Shown: positions 1 through 8,358, counted from the first letter of the stretch. The stretch is 19,220 nucleotides of DNA from JABAAE01 sp036336715 (GCA_036336715.1 JAYZFP010000090.1:1-19220); one strand, 5' to 3'. Notes: generated from the letters alone by a model not told the origin. Made by a program: numbers and translations.

Positions 1-753
1 CTTCATTTTGAAGTCAGCAGCCACCAGGACTCGGGCATAATGACTGTCTTCGGGAATCCCGGTCAGGGAGATGACCTGATTGCCCATGGCCTGTTCCAGG
101 CGAGGCAACAGGTCATTGCCAAAGCGTCGCTGCTTTCTCATCACGGCGTCAAATGCCTTGCGTCCTTCAACCGTAGGGTCGATGGAGACGCTGATACCGG
201 CACCCTGTCGGGCGTTATGAACAGTTCGAAGAGCAACCACCAAATCGTCGAGGTGCATGACAGGTCGGCCCGTGGTCTCACCAACCAAACGTCCATAGTC
301 ATCAACTTTCCACCCCTCGGCGGGTCCGGCAATCACAATGTCATTTTGTTCAGGTCGCAGGAAAACATACTCGATCCGCTGCAGGCCAGCGAGGAATCGG
401 ACCTCCTCAGGCAAACCCGGCTTGCCGTCCTTCATGTATTTTTCCACTGCTTTTTCCAGTCCCTTGAGCGAAACCATTCGCATCTCGGTAAACTGGCGCA
501 GATCCTGATTACCGGGCCGGACCTGTTTTCGCAACAAATCAGCCTGGCCCTGCAGGATCTTGACAGGGGCCATGTTGACAATGCCATTGGCATCGACGGC
601 CACACCACCGACCTGGTTTCCGAAGAAGCCTCCGCCACCTCCATTATTTCCGCCGGGAACCAACGCAAAACTAGGGTGAAGGGCGATCATTAGGACTAAT
701 ACAGTCGCGAGACCTTTTAAGGCTTTCGAGCGATTGCCGAAAGTTCTCAACAT
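1..753 (-). CDS. Secreted DUF1598-domain protein (3' end beyond window)
   Basis: The minus-strand reading frame is open from an ATG at 753-751 to the window edge, giving 251 residues with no stop, so the C-terminus is missing. A purine-rich ribosome-binding site (GAGGAG, complement of 761-766) lies 7 nt before the ATG and fixes the start. Residues 1-30 form a signal peptide: basic start, hydrophobic core TVLVLMIALHP, cleavage likely after SFA. A glycine-rich stretch follows (35-50). The rest matches what I recall of the planctomycete-specific DUF1598 family: a first segment with EYVFLRPEQNDIVIAGPAEGW (128-148), then GISVSIDPTVEGR (186-198) and SHYARVLVAADFKMK (237-251). The function of the family is unknown; the protein should be periplasmic or exported. 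Family call rests on motif memory, not a search. It is divergent from the sigma-54 regulator gene, with a 375-bp gap between them. Confidence 0.85.
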   Translation of the reverse strand, partial: MLRTFGNRSKALKGLATVLVLMIALHPSFALVPGGNNGGGGGFFGNQVGGVAVDANGIVNMAPVKILQGQADLLRKQVRPGNQDLRQFTEMRMVSLKGLEKAVEKYMKDGKPGLPEEVRFLAGLQRIEYVFLRPEQNDIVIAGPAEGWKVDDYGRLVGETTGRPVMHLDDLVVALRTVHNARQGAGISVSIDPTVEGRKAFDAVMRKQRRFGNDLLPRLEQAMGNQVISLTGIPEDSHYARVLVAADFKMK

Positions 754-1128
754 GGATTTACTCCTCAAATAAATTACCGCTCACCCTGTGAGTTCGCGTA
801 TGCCTCTTGTTCGCTGACGTCCAGGACGCCATTTTGGAAATCCAACAAGCGGGACCCCAAATCGAACCGGGCCGCAACCCCGTTCCTCACGATGAACGAA
901 ACGCGGATCTGAATGGGTGCTGGCCATCATTTCCTGCCTATCCTGCCCGCCCTGACTTCTCTTTTCAGGGTAATGCTGCAGAATAAAACAATACCAATCA
1001 AGAATAACTGTGGACTTGGTACAATGCAAGAAAGTAATCGGTTTCCACGGGTTTAGAGTTGATTCGGTACCGGTGAAGCATGTTTTTTTGACTATTACGA
1101 CTAGAATCCTCCATTTTTCGGGCATTTT
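754..1128. other. Intergenic region between divergent genes
   Basis: This 375-bp gap separates the divergent DUF1598 and sigma-54 regulator genes and should hold promoters for both. I see no credible gene: the minus-strand ORF running through it continues antisense into the regulator and has no recognisable features. A TACAAT hexamer at 1020-1025 could be a -10 box for the regulator, but there is no good -35 at 17 bp. A perfect 6-bp inverted repeat, CCCTGA/TCAGGG (950-955 and 965-970), has a 9-nt loop. I found no convincing -24/-12 (GG-N10-GC) element by eye. Confidence 0.4.
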
Positions 1129-3150
1129 GTGCTGGCATACCTGGTGATTCGCGATGGGACGAAGTGGTCCGACGTCTTTCGGCTGGTGCCGGGACGTACG
1201 GTGACAATCGGTCGCGCCCCCACCAATCAGATCGTGATCAAGGAAGAACAGGCCAGCCGGCATCATGCCGAAATCTTCCTCGCCGAGGGAAAATGGATGG
1301 TGAGAGACCTCGAAAGCCGTAATGGCACGGCCGTAGGAAGCGACCGAATGCACGGCGACCACCTGCTCAAGCCGGGGGATGTCGTTCGGATCGCCAAAAC
1401 CCAACTGGCCTTTGTCCATGACCTGTCACAGGCCTACGAGGACTCAGGTGTGAACCCGGTCCAATGGGGGCAGGAAACGGCTGTCGGGCTTGAAATGGAG
1501 GGTCCGGCCGACCAGAACAGCTCCGGCACAAGTGAAGCGATCGAACCAACAACCATTACCCATCGCAGGGGGGAAACCCGTTTCCTGAAGGACGAGTCGG
1601 ATTCGCAATCTTCCGGCGGCATCGCCGCGGCCCGCTTGTTCCGACTCTCGTACGAGCTGGCGAATCAACCCAATCCCAACTCGGTTGCCAACAAGGCACT
1701 CGCCGGACTTTTTGATGGCACCAATGCAGATGCGGGGGCCGTGCTCCTGCTGCCCAGGCAAAAAGCGGGCAATACCGACCCGCAAGTGCCCGAGGTCCTT
1801 GCTTCAAGGTCCGATAGCGTCCACGGTTACCAGCGCGTATCCAAGTTCCTTTCTCAAACCGTCCTCAGGGAGGGCGAGGCAGTGCTTGCGAGGGATGTCC
1901 AGGACGACAGCACGCTCGCGATCCGGGATAGCCGGGGGGTGATCAGTGCCACGAGCGTGATTTGCGCACCCATTCGGGTACGTGGAAAAACGGTTGGGTT
2001 GATTCACCTCTACAGTACCGACCCATCCCGCATCCTGACCCCCGATGGCCTCGAATTCACATTGGCAGTCGCGGAAAATGTCTCCCAGGCCCTCAAGACG
2101 ATTGGCAAGCAACAGAAACTTGCCGAGGACCTGCGGTCCCAGACCAAAGAGCTCAAGCAACTGCGGGAACAATTGGGAGTGGAGAGCGAAATCATCGGCA
2201 GCAGCCAGGCCATGATCAATGTGCACCAGCAAATCGCCCGGGCTGCCCCCAGCAAGGCAACCGTCCTCATCCGGGGCGAATCGGGTGTTGGCAAGGAATT
2301 GGTAGCGCGATCGGTCCATTTTTCCTCACCCCGCAGCAAAGGCCCATTCGTTTGTCTGAACTGTGCAGCTTTATCGGAAACCCTCCTTGAAAGCGAGCTG
2401 TTTGGCCACGAAAAAGGGGCATTTACAGGGGCCACCGATCGCAAAGTGGGAAAATTCGAATCGGCACATCGGGGAACACTGATGCTGGATGAGATCGGTG
2501 AGATGAGCCAGTCCATCCAGGCAAAATTTCTGCGGGTGCTCGAGGGGCATCCCTTCGAAAGGGTGGGAGGCAACAAGGCGATCGAGGTGGATGTCCGGGT
2601 CATTGCCGCGACCAACCGGGACCTCGAAAAGGAGGTCAACAAAGGGAATTTCCGCCGTGATCTTTTTTTTCGGCTGCATGTCGTGGAAATCCACGTCCCG
2701 CCGCTGCGAAAACGAACCGACGATGTGATCGAAATCGCGGAACATTTCCTTGAAAAATTCGCCGCCGATACGGGCCGACGAATTTCCGGTTTTTCGCCGG
2801 CTGCAATCGGTGAAATGAGTAATTACCGCTGGCCCGGAAATGTGCGGGAATTGCGCAACATGATCGAGCGTGGAGTCCTGCTGGCGCGCGGTAACTATAT
2901 CGAGCCGGAGGATCTTTCCCTGTCCAATCTAAATACTGCCAGTGAATCCCAGGAACTGGGGCAAAGGCGAACCTTTGGTTATCAACCGATGTCACTGGCG
3001 GATATGGAAAAACAGCACATCCTTGACACGCTCAGGTCAACCAACTGGAACAAGAGTCGCTCGGCCAGCATCCTGGGCATCGAAAGGACAACGCTGGATC
3101 GTAAAATCAAGAGATACGAACTGGCTGAGCTGAAGCCTGAAAAGCAATGA
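1129..3150 (+). CDS. Sigma-54-dependent activator with FHA and GAF sensor domains
   Basis: This 673-residue protein is a bacterial enhancer-binding protein that would remodel sigma-54 RNA polymerase using ATP. Domains in order: FHA (about 22-96; GR at 28-29, SRH at 43-45, SRNGT at 63-67), a phosphothreonine-binding fold; GAF (about 165-320); a short coiled coil (325-350); AAA+ core (353-590) with Walker A GESGVGKE (383-390), the sigma-54 contact loop GAFTGA (430-435), Walker B LMLDEIGE (451-458) and WPGNVRELRN (568-577); and a Fis-type helix-turn-helix at the C-terminus (about 621-667, NKSRSASILGIERTTLDRKI). All catalytic motifs are intact. There is no receiver domain, so control probably comes through phosphopeptide binding at FHA and a ligand or partner at GAF (inference). 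The start is GTG with no clear ribosome-binding site; an in-frame stop at 1102-1104 limits any extension. It overlaps the next gene by 4 bp. Confidence 0.95.
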   Translation: MLAYLVIRDGTKWSDVFRLVPGRTVTIGRAPTNQIVIKEEQASRHHAEIFLAEGKWMVRDLESRNGTAVGSDRMHGDHLLKPGDVVRIAKTQLAFVHDLSQAYEDSGVNPVQWGQETAVGLEMEGPADQNSSGTSEAIEPTTITHRRGETRFLKDESDSQSSGGIAAARLFRLSYELANQPNPNSVANKALAGLFDGTNADAGAVLLLPRQKAGNTDPQVPEVLASRSDSVHGYQRVSKFLSQTVLREGEAVLARDVQDDSTLAIRDSRGVISATSVICAPIRVRGKTVGLIHLYSTDPSRILTPDGLEFTLAVAENVSQALKTIGKQQKLAEDLRSQTKELKQLREQLGVESEIIGSSQAMINVHQQIARAAPSKATVLIRGESGVGKELVARSVHFSSPRSKGPFVCLNCAALSETLLESELFGHEKGAFTGATDRKVGKFESAHRGTLMLDEIGEMSQSIQAKFLRVLEGHPFERVGGNKAIEVDVRVIAATNRDLEKEVNKGNFRRDLFFRLHVVEIHVPPLRKRTDDVIEIAEHFLEKFAADTGRRISGFSPAAIGEMSNYRWPGNVRELRNMIERGVLLARGNYIEPEDLSLSNLNTASESQELGQRRTFGYQPMSLADMEKQHILDTLRSTNWNKSRSASILGIERTTLDRKIKRYELAELKPEKQ

Positions 3151-4514
3151 TCCAGATCGACAACAAGCTGCAGAACCTGGTCGATCCTCCCAAACCCCGG
3201 ACAGCCAGCCATCCCGCTTCCCCCGAAAACGAGGCCGCCGCCGGTGAAATGCTGATGACCAGCCTGGCAGAAGCTCTGCACCGTTACGGTACCGCCAGTC
3301 ATGAGTTGGAAGAAATCCTGCAGGCCTGTGCGGAAAAATTGCAGCTGGATGCCGCTTTTTTTTCCACCCCAACGGCCATCTTCATCTCCTTCCCGGCCAG
3401 CTCCCGCAGGCAGACGGTTCTCCAGCGTGTTTCCCCTGGTGAAATCGACCTCCAGAAGCTTGTGGAAGTCGACCGGATCGTCACCCGCTTTCTCAACGAC
3501 CAGGATTCGATCCAGGCAGCCACGTTGAGTCTGAAACAGCTATCTTCGAAGCCCGGGGCCTTTTCGCCACTGGTCTCCGTGATCGGCTTTGGCATCGCAA
3601 GCGGGACAGTGGTCAGTTTTTTCCAGGGGGGCAGCCGGGAAATCCTTGTCACGTCCATGATTGGGCTGTTGGTCGGAGGCTTGGAGCAAGTGGCCCGCTG
3701 GAATCCGGACTTTGCCCGTGCCTACTGCGCAATCGCCTCTTTCCTGGCCGCTTTTCTGGCGGTAGCCGCCTCAAGGATTTTCCCTGGTCTTTCATCCGAG
3801 ATTGTCACGCTGGGCAGCCTGATCGTGCTGGTACCCGGGTTAACCATCACGATGGCCGTCGGTGAATTAGCGCGACAGCACCTGGCATCGGGAACCTCCC
3901 GCTTCATGGGTGCCGTCCTCCTGTTTCTGATCCTCGGCTTTGGTGTGGCATTGGGCAGGAACCTCGGCCTGCAACTGCTACGGCCGCCGGAGTCGGTATT
4001 GAGCCCTGCAGGTCCCCTGATGTTCTGCTTGTGCCTGCTTTTGGCACCGGTCTCATTTGCCATTTTGTTTCGAACCCGGAAAAAAGACATCCTGCTTGTG
4101 TTCCTAACCTGTCTGCTGGGCTTCGGCTGCGGCAAAATGGGGGCGTTTCTGGTTGGAGTCCAGCTGGGACCGGCACTGAGAAGTTTTGGCGTGGCGGTGT
4201 TCAGCAACCTCGTTTCCAGGGCTCTCAAACAGCCGGCCGCCCTGACGCTGGTTCCGGGGCTGATGTTCCTGGTACCCGGTTCCATTGGGTTCCTGGGCTT
4301 TCAGGCGTTGGTAGAGCAGGAAACCATGGCGGGAATGCAGTCCGCTTTTCAGGTCCTTTTCGTGTCAGCTGCGCTGGTATCGGGTCTTTTGATGGCCAAT
4401 GTGCTGGTACATCCCCGACGCTGGACGGTGCCACCGGTCTCAGCAGCCTTGCCAAAAACCGTTGGCGAGGAGCCCTCCGGCGAGGCTGCCGACTGTTTGG
4501 ACCGTCAGGATTGA
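3147..4514 (+). CDS. ThrE-family threonine/serine exporter
   Basis: This 455-residue inner-membrane protein resembles the ThrE family (Corynebacterium glutamicum ThrE), proton-driven exporters of threonine and serine. The soluble N-terminal half carries the typical segment LAEALHRYGTASHELEEIL (40-58) and FFSTPTAIFISF (71-82). After about residue 138 come roughly ten hydrophobic segments, with the family's two related loops LVPGLTITMAVGEL (228-241) and LVPGLMFLVPGSIGFLG (368-384). Both halves that are separate proteins in YjjP/YjjB-type exporters are fused here in one chain. The start ATG overlaps the regulator's stop (ATGA at 3147-3150), so translation is very probably coupled. The substrate is inferred from the family only. 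The last 30 or so residues are a charged, non-membrane tail. Confidence 0.9.
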   Translation: MIQIDNKLQNLVDPPKPRTASHPASPENEAAAGEMLMTSLAEALHRYGTASHELEEILQACAEKLQLDAAFFSTPTAIFISFPASSRRQTVLQRVSPGEIDLQKLVEVDRIVTRFLNDQDSIQAATLSLKQLSSKPGAFSPLVSVIGFGIASGTVVSFFQGGSREILVTSMIGLLVGGLEQVARWNPDFARAYCAIASFLAAFLAVAASRIFPGLSSEIVTLGSLIVLVPGLTITMAVGELARQHLASGTSRFMGAVLLFLILGFGVALGRNLGLQLLRPPESVLSPAGPLMFCLCLLLAPVSFAILFRTRKKDILLVFLTCLLGFGCGKMGAFLVGVQLGPALRSFGVAVFSNLVSRALKQPAALTLVPGLMFLVPGSIGFLGFQALVEQETMAGMQSAFQVLFVSAALVSGLLMANVLVHPRRWTVPPVSAALPKTVGEEPSGEAADCLDRQD

Positions 4515-4738
4515 ACCCAAGCAGGAAGCGTTTCTTTCGGGTTGACAACACTCACCCGCCCCAGGCCAGTGTTCGGGCCTTCTCAATTTCCGGCTGAAAT
4601 GCGAATAAAGAATTTTTCCCAGCTTCGTGAATCAGCCGTGATTGCGATCCGGAGAAAATCCACCGATAATCGGTGCTTGAAAGACGCATAGCACTACGCC
4701 CATTTTTCTGCATCGTTTTTTTCCATATCGGGAACCCC
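4515..4738. other. Intergenic region with a perfect inverted repeat
   Basis: This gap of 224 bp lies between the exporter and the secreted propeller gene. It contains no T-tailed terminator that I can see. A perfect 15-bp inverted repeat, CACCGATAATCGGTG at 4661-4675, lies 64 bp before the next ATG; it could be an operator or a short hairpin in the leader. A TTGACA hexamer (4542-4547) has no matching -10 at standard spacing. The reading frame of the downstream gene is open through part of this gap from a TTG at 4673, but that extension precedes the signal peptide and is unlikely to be translated. Confidence 0.4.
4661..4675. promoter_or_regulatory. Perfect 15-bp inverted repeat, possible operator
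   Basis: CACCGATAATCGGTG reads as a perfect dyad (CACCGA, TAA centre, TCGGTG) 64 bp upstream of the secreted-protein start. Its position suits a regulator-binding site or an mRNA hairpin. No run of T follows, so it is not a typical terminator. No second copy was noticed in the window. The functional role is inference. Confidence 0.3.
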
Positions 4739-5812
4739 ATGAAACAGAATCCAAAATCAATCATTGCCCTGGCCGCGGTTATTCTGATCGGTGCGCAAGT
4801 CGCAGCGGCAAACTCGCCCGTGAAACTGACCTCCATTGGACCACTCGCCTTTGGCCAGGATGGGATCCTTTTTGTCTCTGATCCGATGGCAGCCACGCTC
4901 TATGCGTTCGAAACCGGTGACATCCGGGGCAATACCTCGGGTGCCCGACTGAACATCATGGGCATCCGAAAGCAGATTGCCGGCATGCTCGGTTCGGAGG
5001 AAAAGCAGGTTCAGATCCGGGACCTGGCCGTCAACCCGATCAATGGCAATGTCTACCTTTCGGTGGCAAGGGGTCCCCACTCGATCGTTCTCAAGGTTGA
5101 CGCAACCACTCAAAAAATCTCCGAATTCGCCTTGGACTCTGCCAAATCCACCCAGACCACCCTGCCCAATGCAGCCGAAAGCCGTGAATCCCGCCGGGGA
5201 AACCCGAGGATGTTCTCCATCACTGACCTGGCTTACGTCAATGGTCAGGTTTATATCGCCGGCCTTTCCAACGAGGAATTCGCCTCGAACCTGCGGGCCA
5301 TTGAGTACCCCTTTCAAAAAGTCAGCAAGGGGAGCAGCATCGAGATTTACCACGGGGCCCACGGAAAATACGAAACCCGTTCACCGGTTCGCACATTTGC
5401 CGCCTACCAGATCGATGGGGAAATGAACCTTTTGGCAGCCTACACCTGCACTCCCCTGGTCCGCATTCCGGTCAAGGCCCTCAGTGACAAAGGTAAAGTG
5501 AAGGGCACCACTATTGCAGAACTGGGCAATCGAAACCGTCCGCTGGACATGGTCGTCTATCGCAAGGGGGACAAGGATTTCATCCTGATGGCCAACTCAT
5601 CCCGGGGCGTGATGAAGGTCAAACTGGACAAGGTAACGCAGGTCGAACCGATTACCGAAAGGGTCGGTGGGGGAGGTACCGCCGGTATCACCTACGAGAC
5701 CATCAAGGAACTCCAGGGAGTCACCCAGCTGGATGGACTGAATGACCGCCAGGCCGTGGTCCTGATCGAAACCGAAAACGGTTCTCAGCTGAAGACCATT
5801 TCCCTGCCCTGA
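4739..5812 (+). CDS. Secreted protein, probable beta-propeller
   Basis: This 357-residue protein starts at ATG 4739, chosen because a classic signal peptide begins there (MKQNPKSIIALAAVILIGAQ, probable cleavage after VAAA at about 24). An upstream in-frame TTG would put 22 residues before it and spoil the signal. I do not recognise a named family. The mature part shows repeated pairs of hydrophobic strands typical of propeller blades, for example LAFGQDGILFVSDPMAATLYAF (36-57), IRDLAVNPINGNVYLSVARG (93-112), ITDLAYVNGQVYIAGLS (161-177), LDMVVYRKGDKDFILMANSS (269-288) and LDGLNDRQAVVLIE (331-344), roughly six in all. This suggests an extracytoplasmic binding or scaffold role; no catalytic motif is visible. 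A strong terminator follows the stop, so this is the last gene of its transcript. Confidence 0.85.
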   Translation: MKQNPKSIIALAAVILIGAQVAAANSPVKLTSIGPLAFGQDGILFVSDPMAATLYAFETGDIRGNTSGARLNIMGIRKQIAGMLGSEEKQVQIRDLAVNPINGNVYLSVARGPHSIVLKVDATTQKISEFALDSAKSTQTTLPNAAESRESRRGNPRMFSITDLAYVNGQVYIAGLSNEEFASNLRAIEYPFQKVSKGSSIEIYHGAHGKYETRSPVRTFAAYQIDGEMNLLAAYTCTPLVRIPVKALSDKGKVKGTTIAELGNRNRPLDMVVYRKGDKDFILMANSSRGVMKVKLDKVTQVEPITERVGGGGTAGITYETIKELQGVTQLDGLNDRQAVVLIETENGSQLKTISLP

Positions 5813-5844
5813 TACCTTTTCAGCACGAAAGGTTTCAAACGGAA

Positions 5845-5869
5845 GGGCCGGCCTTCAAAAGGCCGGCCC
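5845..5869 (+). terminator. Strong hairpin terminator after the secreted protein gene
   Basis: An 11-bp perfect GC-rich stem, GGGCCGGCCTT (5845-5855) and AAGGCCGGCCC (5859-5869), closes a 3-nt loop 32 bp after the stop codon. It is followed by ATTTC, only a short T-run, so release may be partly factor-assisted. The location and stem strength make a transcription terminator the best reading. It may also serve the opposite strand, where the convergent phosphatase-like gene ends about 170 bp away. Confidence 0.8.
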
Positions 5870-6038
5870 ATTTCTGCCTGAATCGCTCGGCCACCCTGCT
5901 CGAAATCAATCGTTGGCTTGAAAAGACGGGCAATCCCCTGACGGCGAGTCGCTTCGCGGAAGTTTGCCCCGTTTCGCTGGAGTTCTTGACGGTACTGCCT
6001 GACTGAATGGTTTGGCTGAACGGTCTGGCTGAGCCTGT

Positions 6039-6507
6039 TCACCTCACCGTAACCCTCTCCCCACAGCGAATCACGGAAATCAGCTCAAGGATATTGGCTT
6101 CCAATCGTGCCAGCGGCCCCATTCGGATGAAAGGCCCCGATTTTCCAGTCAGACAGGTGAAAGTCGGGAACATTCCAGAATTCCACCCGGTTGGCCCACT
6201 GGGGGAAGCGAGCCTCGATAAGCGGTCGATGGGCTGGCTCGTAAAGAGCCACAATTCGGTCGGCCGGCTGGGCTGCAAGCGGCCAACGTGGCGACGGAAT
6301 GTTGACCTGCCGTTCGCGCAGAAATTGAAACGCATTTTCTGACAGCCTCTTGCCACTCTGGTTTGACAATTCCAGACCACGGGATTCAGCAGTCCAGCCT
6401 GTCAGCTGGTACCCTGCCGAATCAGGCCCGGCGTGGTGGTTGAACAGAATTTCGGCAATGCGACTTCCGCAAAGGTTTTGATCACAAAGAAAAAGAACCT
6501 TGTTCAT
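6039..6507 (-). pseudogene. Low-molecular-weight phosphatase-like gene, frameshifted, P-loop Arg lost
   Basis: The ATG at 6507-6505 has a good ribosome-binding site (AGGAG, complement of 6513-6517). The uninterrupted frame is 140 codons (ending at 6085) and looks like the low-molecular-weight protein tyrosine phosphatase/arsenate reductase fold. The N-terminal loop reads CDQNLCGSRIAEILF (8-22), where active members have C-x5-R; the Arg position is Gly14 (GGA, one base from CGA). The general-acid region NVPDF (112-116) is kept. The last ten or so residues of this frame look wrong, while another frame gives a good helix PLARLEANILELISVI ending at 6039. Removing one base from the CCCC run at 6117-6120 (or 6135-6138) joins the two into a 155-residue protein. 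This is either a decaying gene, a non-catalytic homologue with a sequencing error, or both. Confidence 0.7.
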
Positions 6508-6540
6508 TTTGACTCCTTTCCAAAAACTGGATTCCGACCC

Positions 6541-6810
6541 TCAGTCCGGAAACCCGATGATTGCCAGACACTCATTGCTTGCCATATAAAATGAACAGCG
6601 GTCAGGAATCACCGACTTGCCGGAGACAATTCGTAGAGCCCCGTCCCGCTTCCTGGAAAATCCTCGATTCCAGCTTCGACTGGAAATCTGTATGACCAGG
6701 AAATCCCCCCCTGCGTGCCCAAAATGGACGACCAACCGTTGATTCGCAGAATGGAACTGAATCTTGGCCACCAATTGTTTATTGCGTTGTTGGATTTCGT
6801 TATTTTTCAA
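6541..6810 (-). CDS. Small hypothetical protein (doubtful)
   Basis: An 89-codon minus-strand ORF lies 33 bp upstream of, and on the same strand as, the phosphatase-like gene. I do not recognise it. The start would be TTG at 6810-6808, as there is no earlier start except CTG before a stop at 6825-6823; no ribosome-binding site is visible. The composition is ordinary for a small soluble protein (QLVAKIQFHSANQRLVVHFG, then FLVIQISS), with a few beta-strand-like patches and no signal peptide or membrane segment. Support is its position in a possible operon and lack of any competing gene in the stretch. It could equally be chance. Confidence 0.35.
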   Translation of the reverse strand: MKNNEIQQRNKQLVAKIQFHSANQRLVVHFGHAGGDFLVIQISSRSWNRGFSRKRDGALRIVSGKSVIPDRCSFYMASNECLAIIGFPD

Positions 6811-7056
6811 TGAAGAGAGCAGTTACTCTGCAATATTGCACCGCTGTCGACGGTCGTCTGTTGGCTGCCTCGTCCTGCTGGTTGGGGGACACGGATCGTC
6901 GAGCCGCCAAAAAGATCCTGGCTGGGCAACTTTCCGAATAATGTTTTTCAGTTTTCCCCGTTGCCACAAGATTCGGCGACTCATTTCCCTGTCGTATCAG
7001 CTGGAAGGCTGTTAGACTGAAACAGTCCGCATTTCCCAGAAACTTTATGGAATCGC
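6811..7056. other. Intergenic region upstream of the radical SAM gene
   Basis: This 246-bp gap separates the minus-strand small ORF from the plus-strand radical SAM gene and should carry a promoter for the latter. I could not place a convincing -35/-10 pair. A short dyad GACTG-AAA-CAGTC (7015-7027) lies 29 bp before the ATG. No credible gene was seen. Confidence 0.35.
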
Positions 7057-8358
7057 ATGTATTTCCGACTTGCAAAAAGACTCTTACTGGAAACCGATAA
7101 ACGTCTGCTCTGGAAGCTTTTCTGGAACATGGGAGTCAAGGGGATTCGCTCGGTACTGAAGCACAAGTCCCGCCTCAAGCGAGGTGATTTCTTTCCCCCC
7201 TACCTTTACATTTCAATCATCAACAGTTGCAACCTCAGGTGCCAGGGTTGCTGGGTAGACGTCAGCCACAAGCAAAACAAGATTGAACTGGATGCGTTGG
7301 ACAGGATGGTGACCGAAGCCAAAGGGATGGGGAATTCGTTTTTCGGTCTTCTGGGTGGCGAACCCTTCATGCACAGGGACCTGCTTGATTTTCTCGCCAA
7401 GCACCGGGACGTCTATTTTCAGGTCTTCTCCAATGGCCATTTCATCACCCAGGATGTGGCCAAACAGCTGCGCAAACTGGGCAACGTTACGCCACTCATC
7501 AGCGTTGAAGGTACCGAAATCATCTCCGATGAGCGTCGTCGCGGCAGCCGCGGAAACGTGTTCAATGAAACCATGCAGGGCATCCGAAACTGCCTGGACA
7601 ACAAGGTGCTGACCGGGGTTTGCACAAGCCTCTGTCAAACGAATTACGATGACCTCCTCCAGGAAGCCTGGGTGGACGAACTGATCCGGATGGGTGTGAT
7701 GTACTGCTGGTTCCACATCTATCGACCGGTTGGACCGGACGCCAATCCCGAACTTGCACTCACACCTGAGCAGCAGAGAAAAGCAAGGCAATTTGTCGTC
7801 GACATGAGAGTCAAAAAACCGATCATCGTGATCGACGCCTACTACGACGCCAACGGGAATGCTCTCTGCCCGGCTGCTACCGGCTTCACCCATCACATCA
7901 ATCCCTGGGGCGATATTGAACCCTGTCCGATAGTTCAGTTTGCCAAGGAGTCGATTCACGATGAACGGCCACTGAGGGAGACCTTTAACGAATCCGATTT
8001 CCTGCGTGACTTTCGGGAAACGGCCGCCAGCAGCACAAGAGGCTGTATTGTTCTCGAAAGACCTGACCTGGTAGCAGAATTGGCAGAGCGGCACGGTGCC
8101 AAGGATTCCACGGCACGGGGCACCTCGCTGGAAGAAGTCAACGCCATGACACCCCGCAGGAGCCAGTACCATCCGGACATGGAGCCAATCCCGGAGAGAT
8201 CGTGGGCTTATCGCTTCGCAAAGAAATTTGCATTCCATGAATACGGCGTCTACTCGAAACATTTCGAGGAGGGTCAAAACTGGATTGACCCTAACACAGT
8301 CGAGGTTTCGATCGATCCCAAGCCGGAAGACCCGCAGGTCATACAGATTTCCAGTTAG
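7057..8358 (+). CDS. Radical SAM protein with cysteine-containing C-terminal extension
   Basis: This 433-residue protein has the radical SAM [4Fe-4S] motif C-x3-C-x2-C (C58, C62, C65 in NSCNLRCQGCW) and the SAM-binding LLGGEPF (98-104). Such enzymes cleave S-adenosylmethionine to make a 5'-deoxyadenosyl radical. Past the barrel, C271 (ALCPAATGF), C290 (WGDIEPCPI) and C330 (TRGCIV) resemble a short SPASM/twitch-like auxiliary cluster region. The N-terminus is basic and amphipathic (RLAKRLLLETDKRLLWKLFW) and could lie on the membrane. The substrate cannot be told from the sequence; peptide modification, cofactor or lipid/sugar chemistry are all possible. The ATG at 7057 is preceded by an in-frame stop (7018-7020) and no clear ribosome-binding site. 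The gene is 555 bp upstream of the glycan operon, so any link is only suggestive. Confidence 0.9.
   Translation: MYFRLAKRLLLETDKRLLWKLFWNMGVKGIRSVLKHKSRLKRGDFFPPYLYISIINSCNLRCQGCWVDVSHKQNKIELDALDRMVTEAKGMGNSFFGLLGGEPFMHRDLLDFLAKHRDVYFQVFSNGHFITQDVAKQLRKLGNVTPLISVEGTEIISDERRRGSRGNVFNETMQGIRNCLDNKVLTGVCTSLCQTNYDDLLQEAWVDELIRMGVMYCWFHIYRPVGPDANPELALTPEQQRKARQFVVDMRVKKPIIVIDAYYDANGNALCPAATGFTHHINPWGDIEPCPIVQFAKESIHDERPLRETFNESDFLRDFRETAASSTRGCIVLERPDLVAELAERHGAKDSTARGTSLEEVNAMTPRRSQYHPDMEPIPERSWAYRFAKKFAFHEYGVYSKHFEEGQNWIDPNTVEVSIDPKPEDPQVIQISS

Noticed and set aside
40..693. Plus-strand ORF of 217 codons at the left edge
   Set aside because: It mirrors the DUF1598 gene on the minus strand, which has a signal peptide, good ribosome-binding site and family motifs.
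781..1419. Minus-strand ORF through the left intergenic gap
   Set aside because: It runs deep into the regulator's FHA region in antisense and shows no domain or ribosome-binding site.
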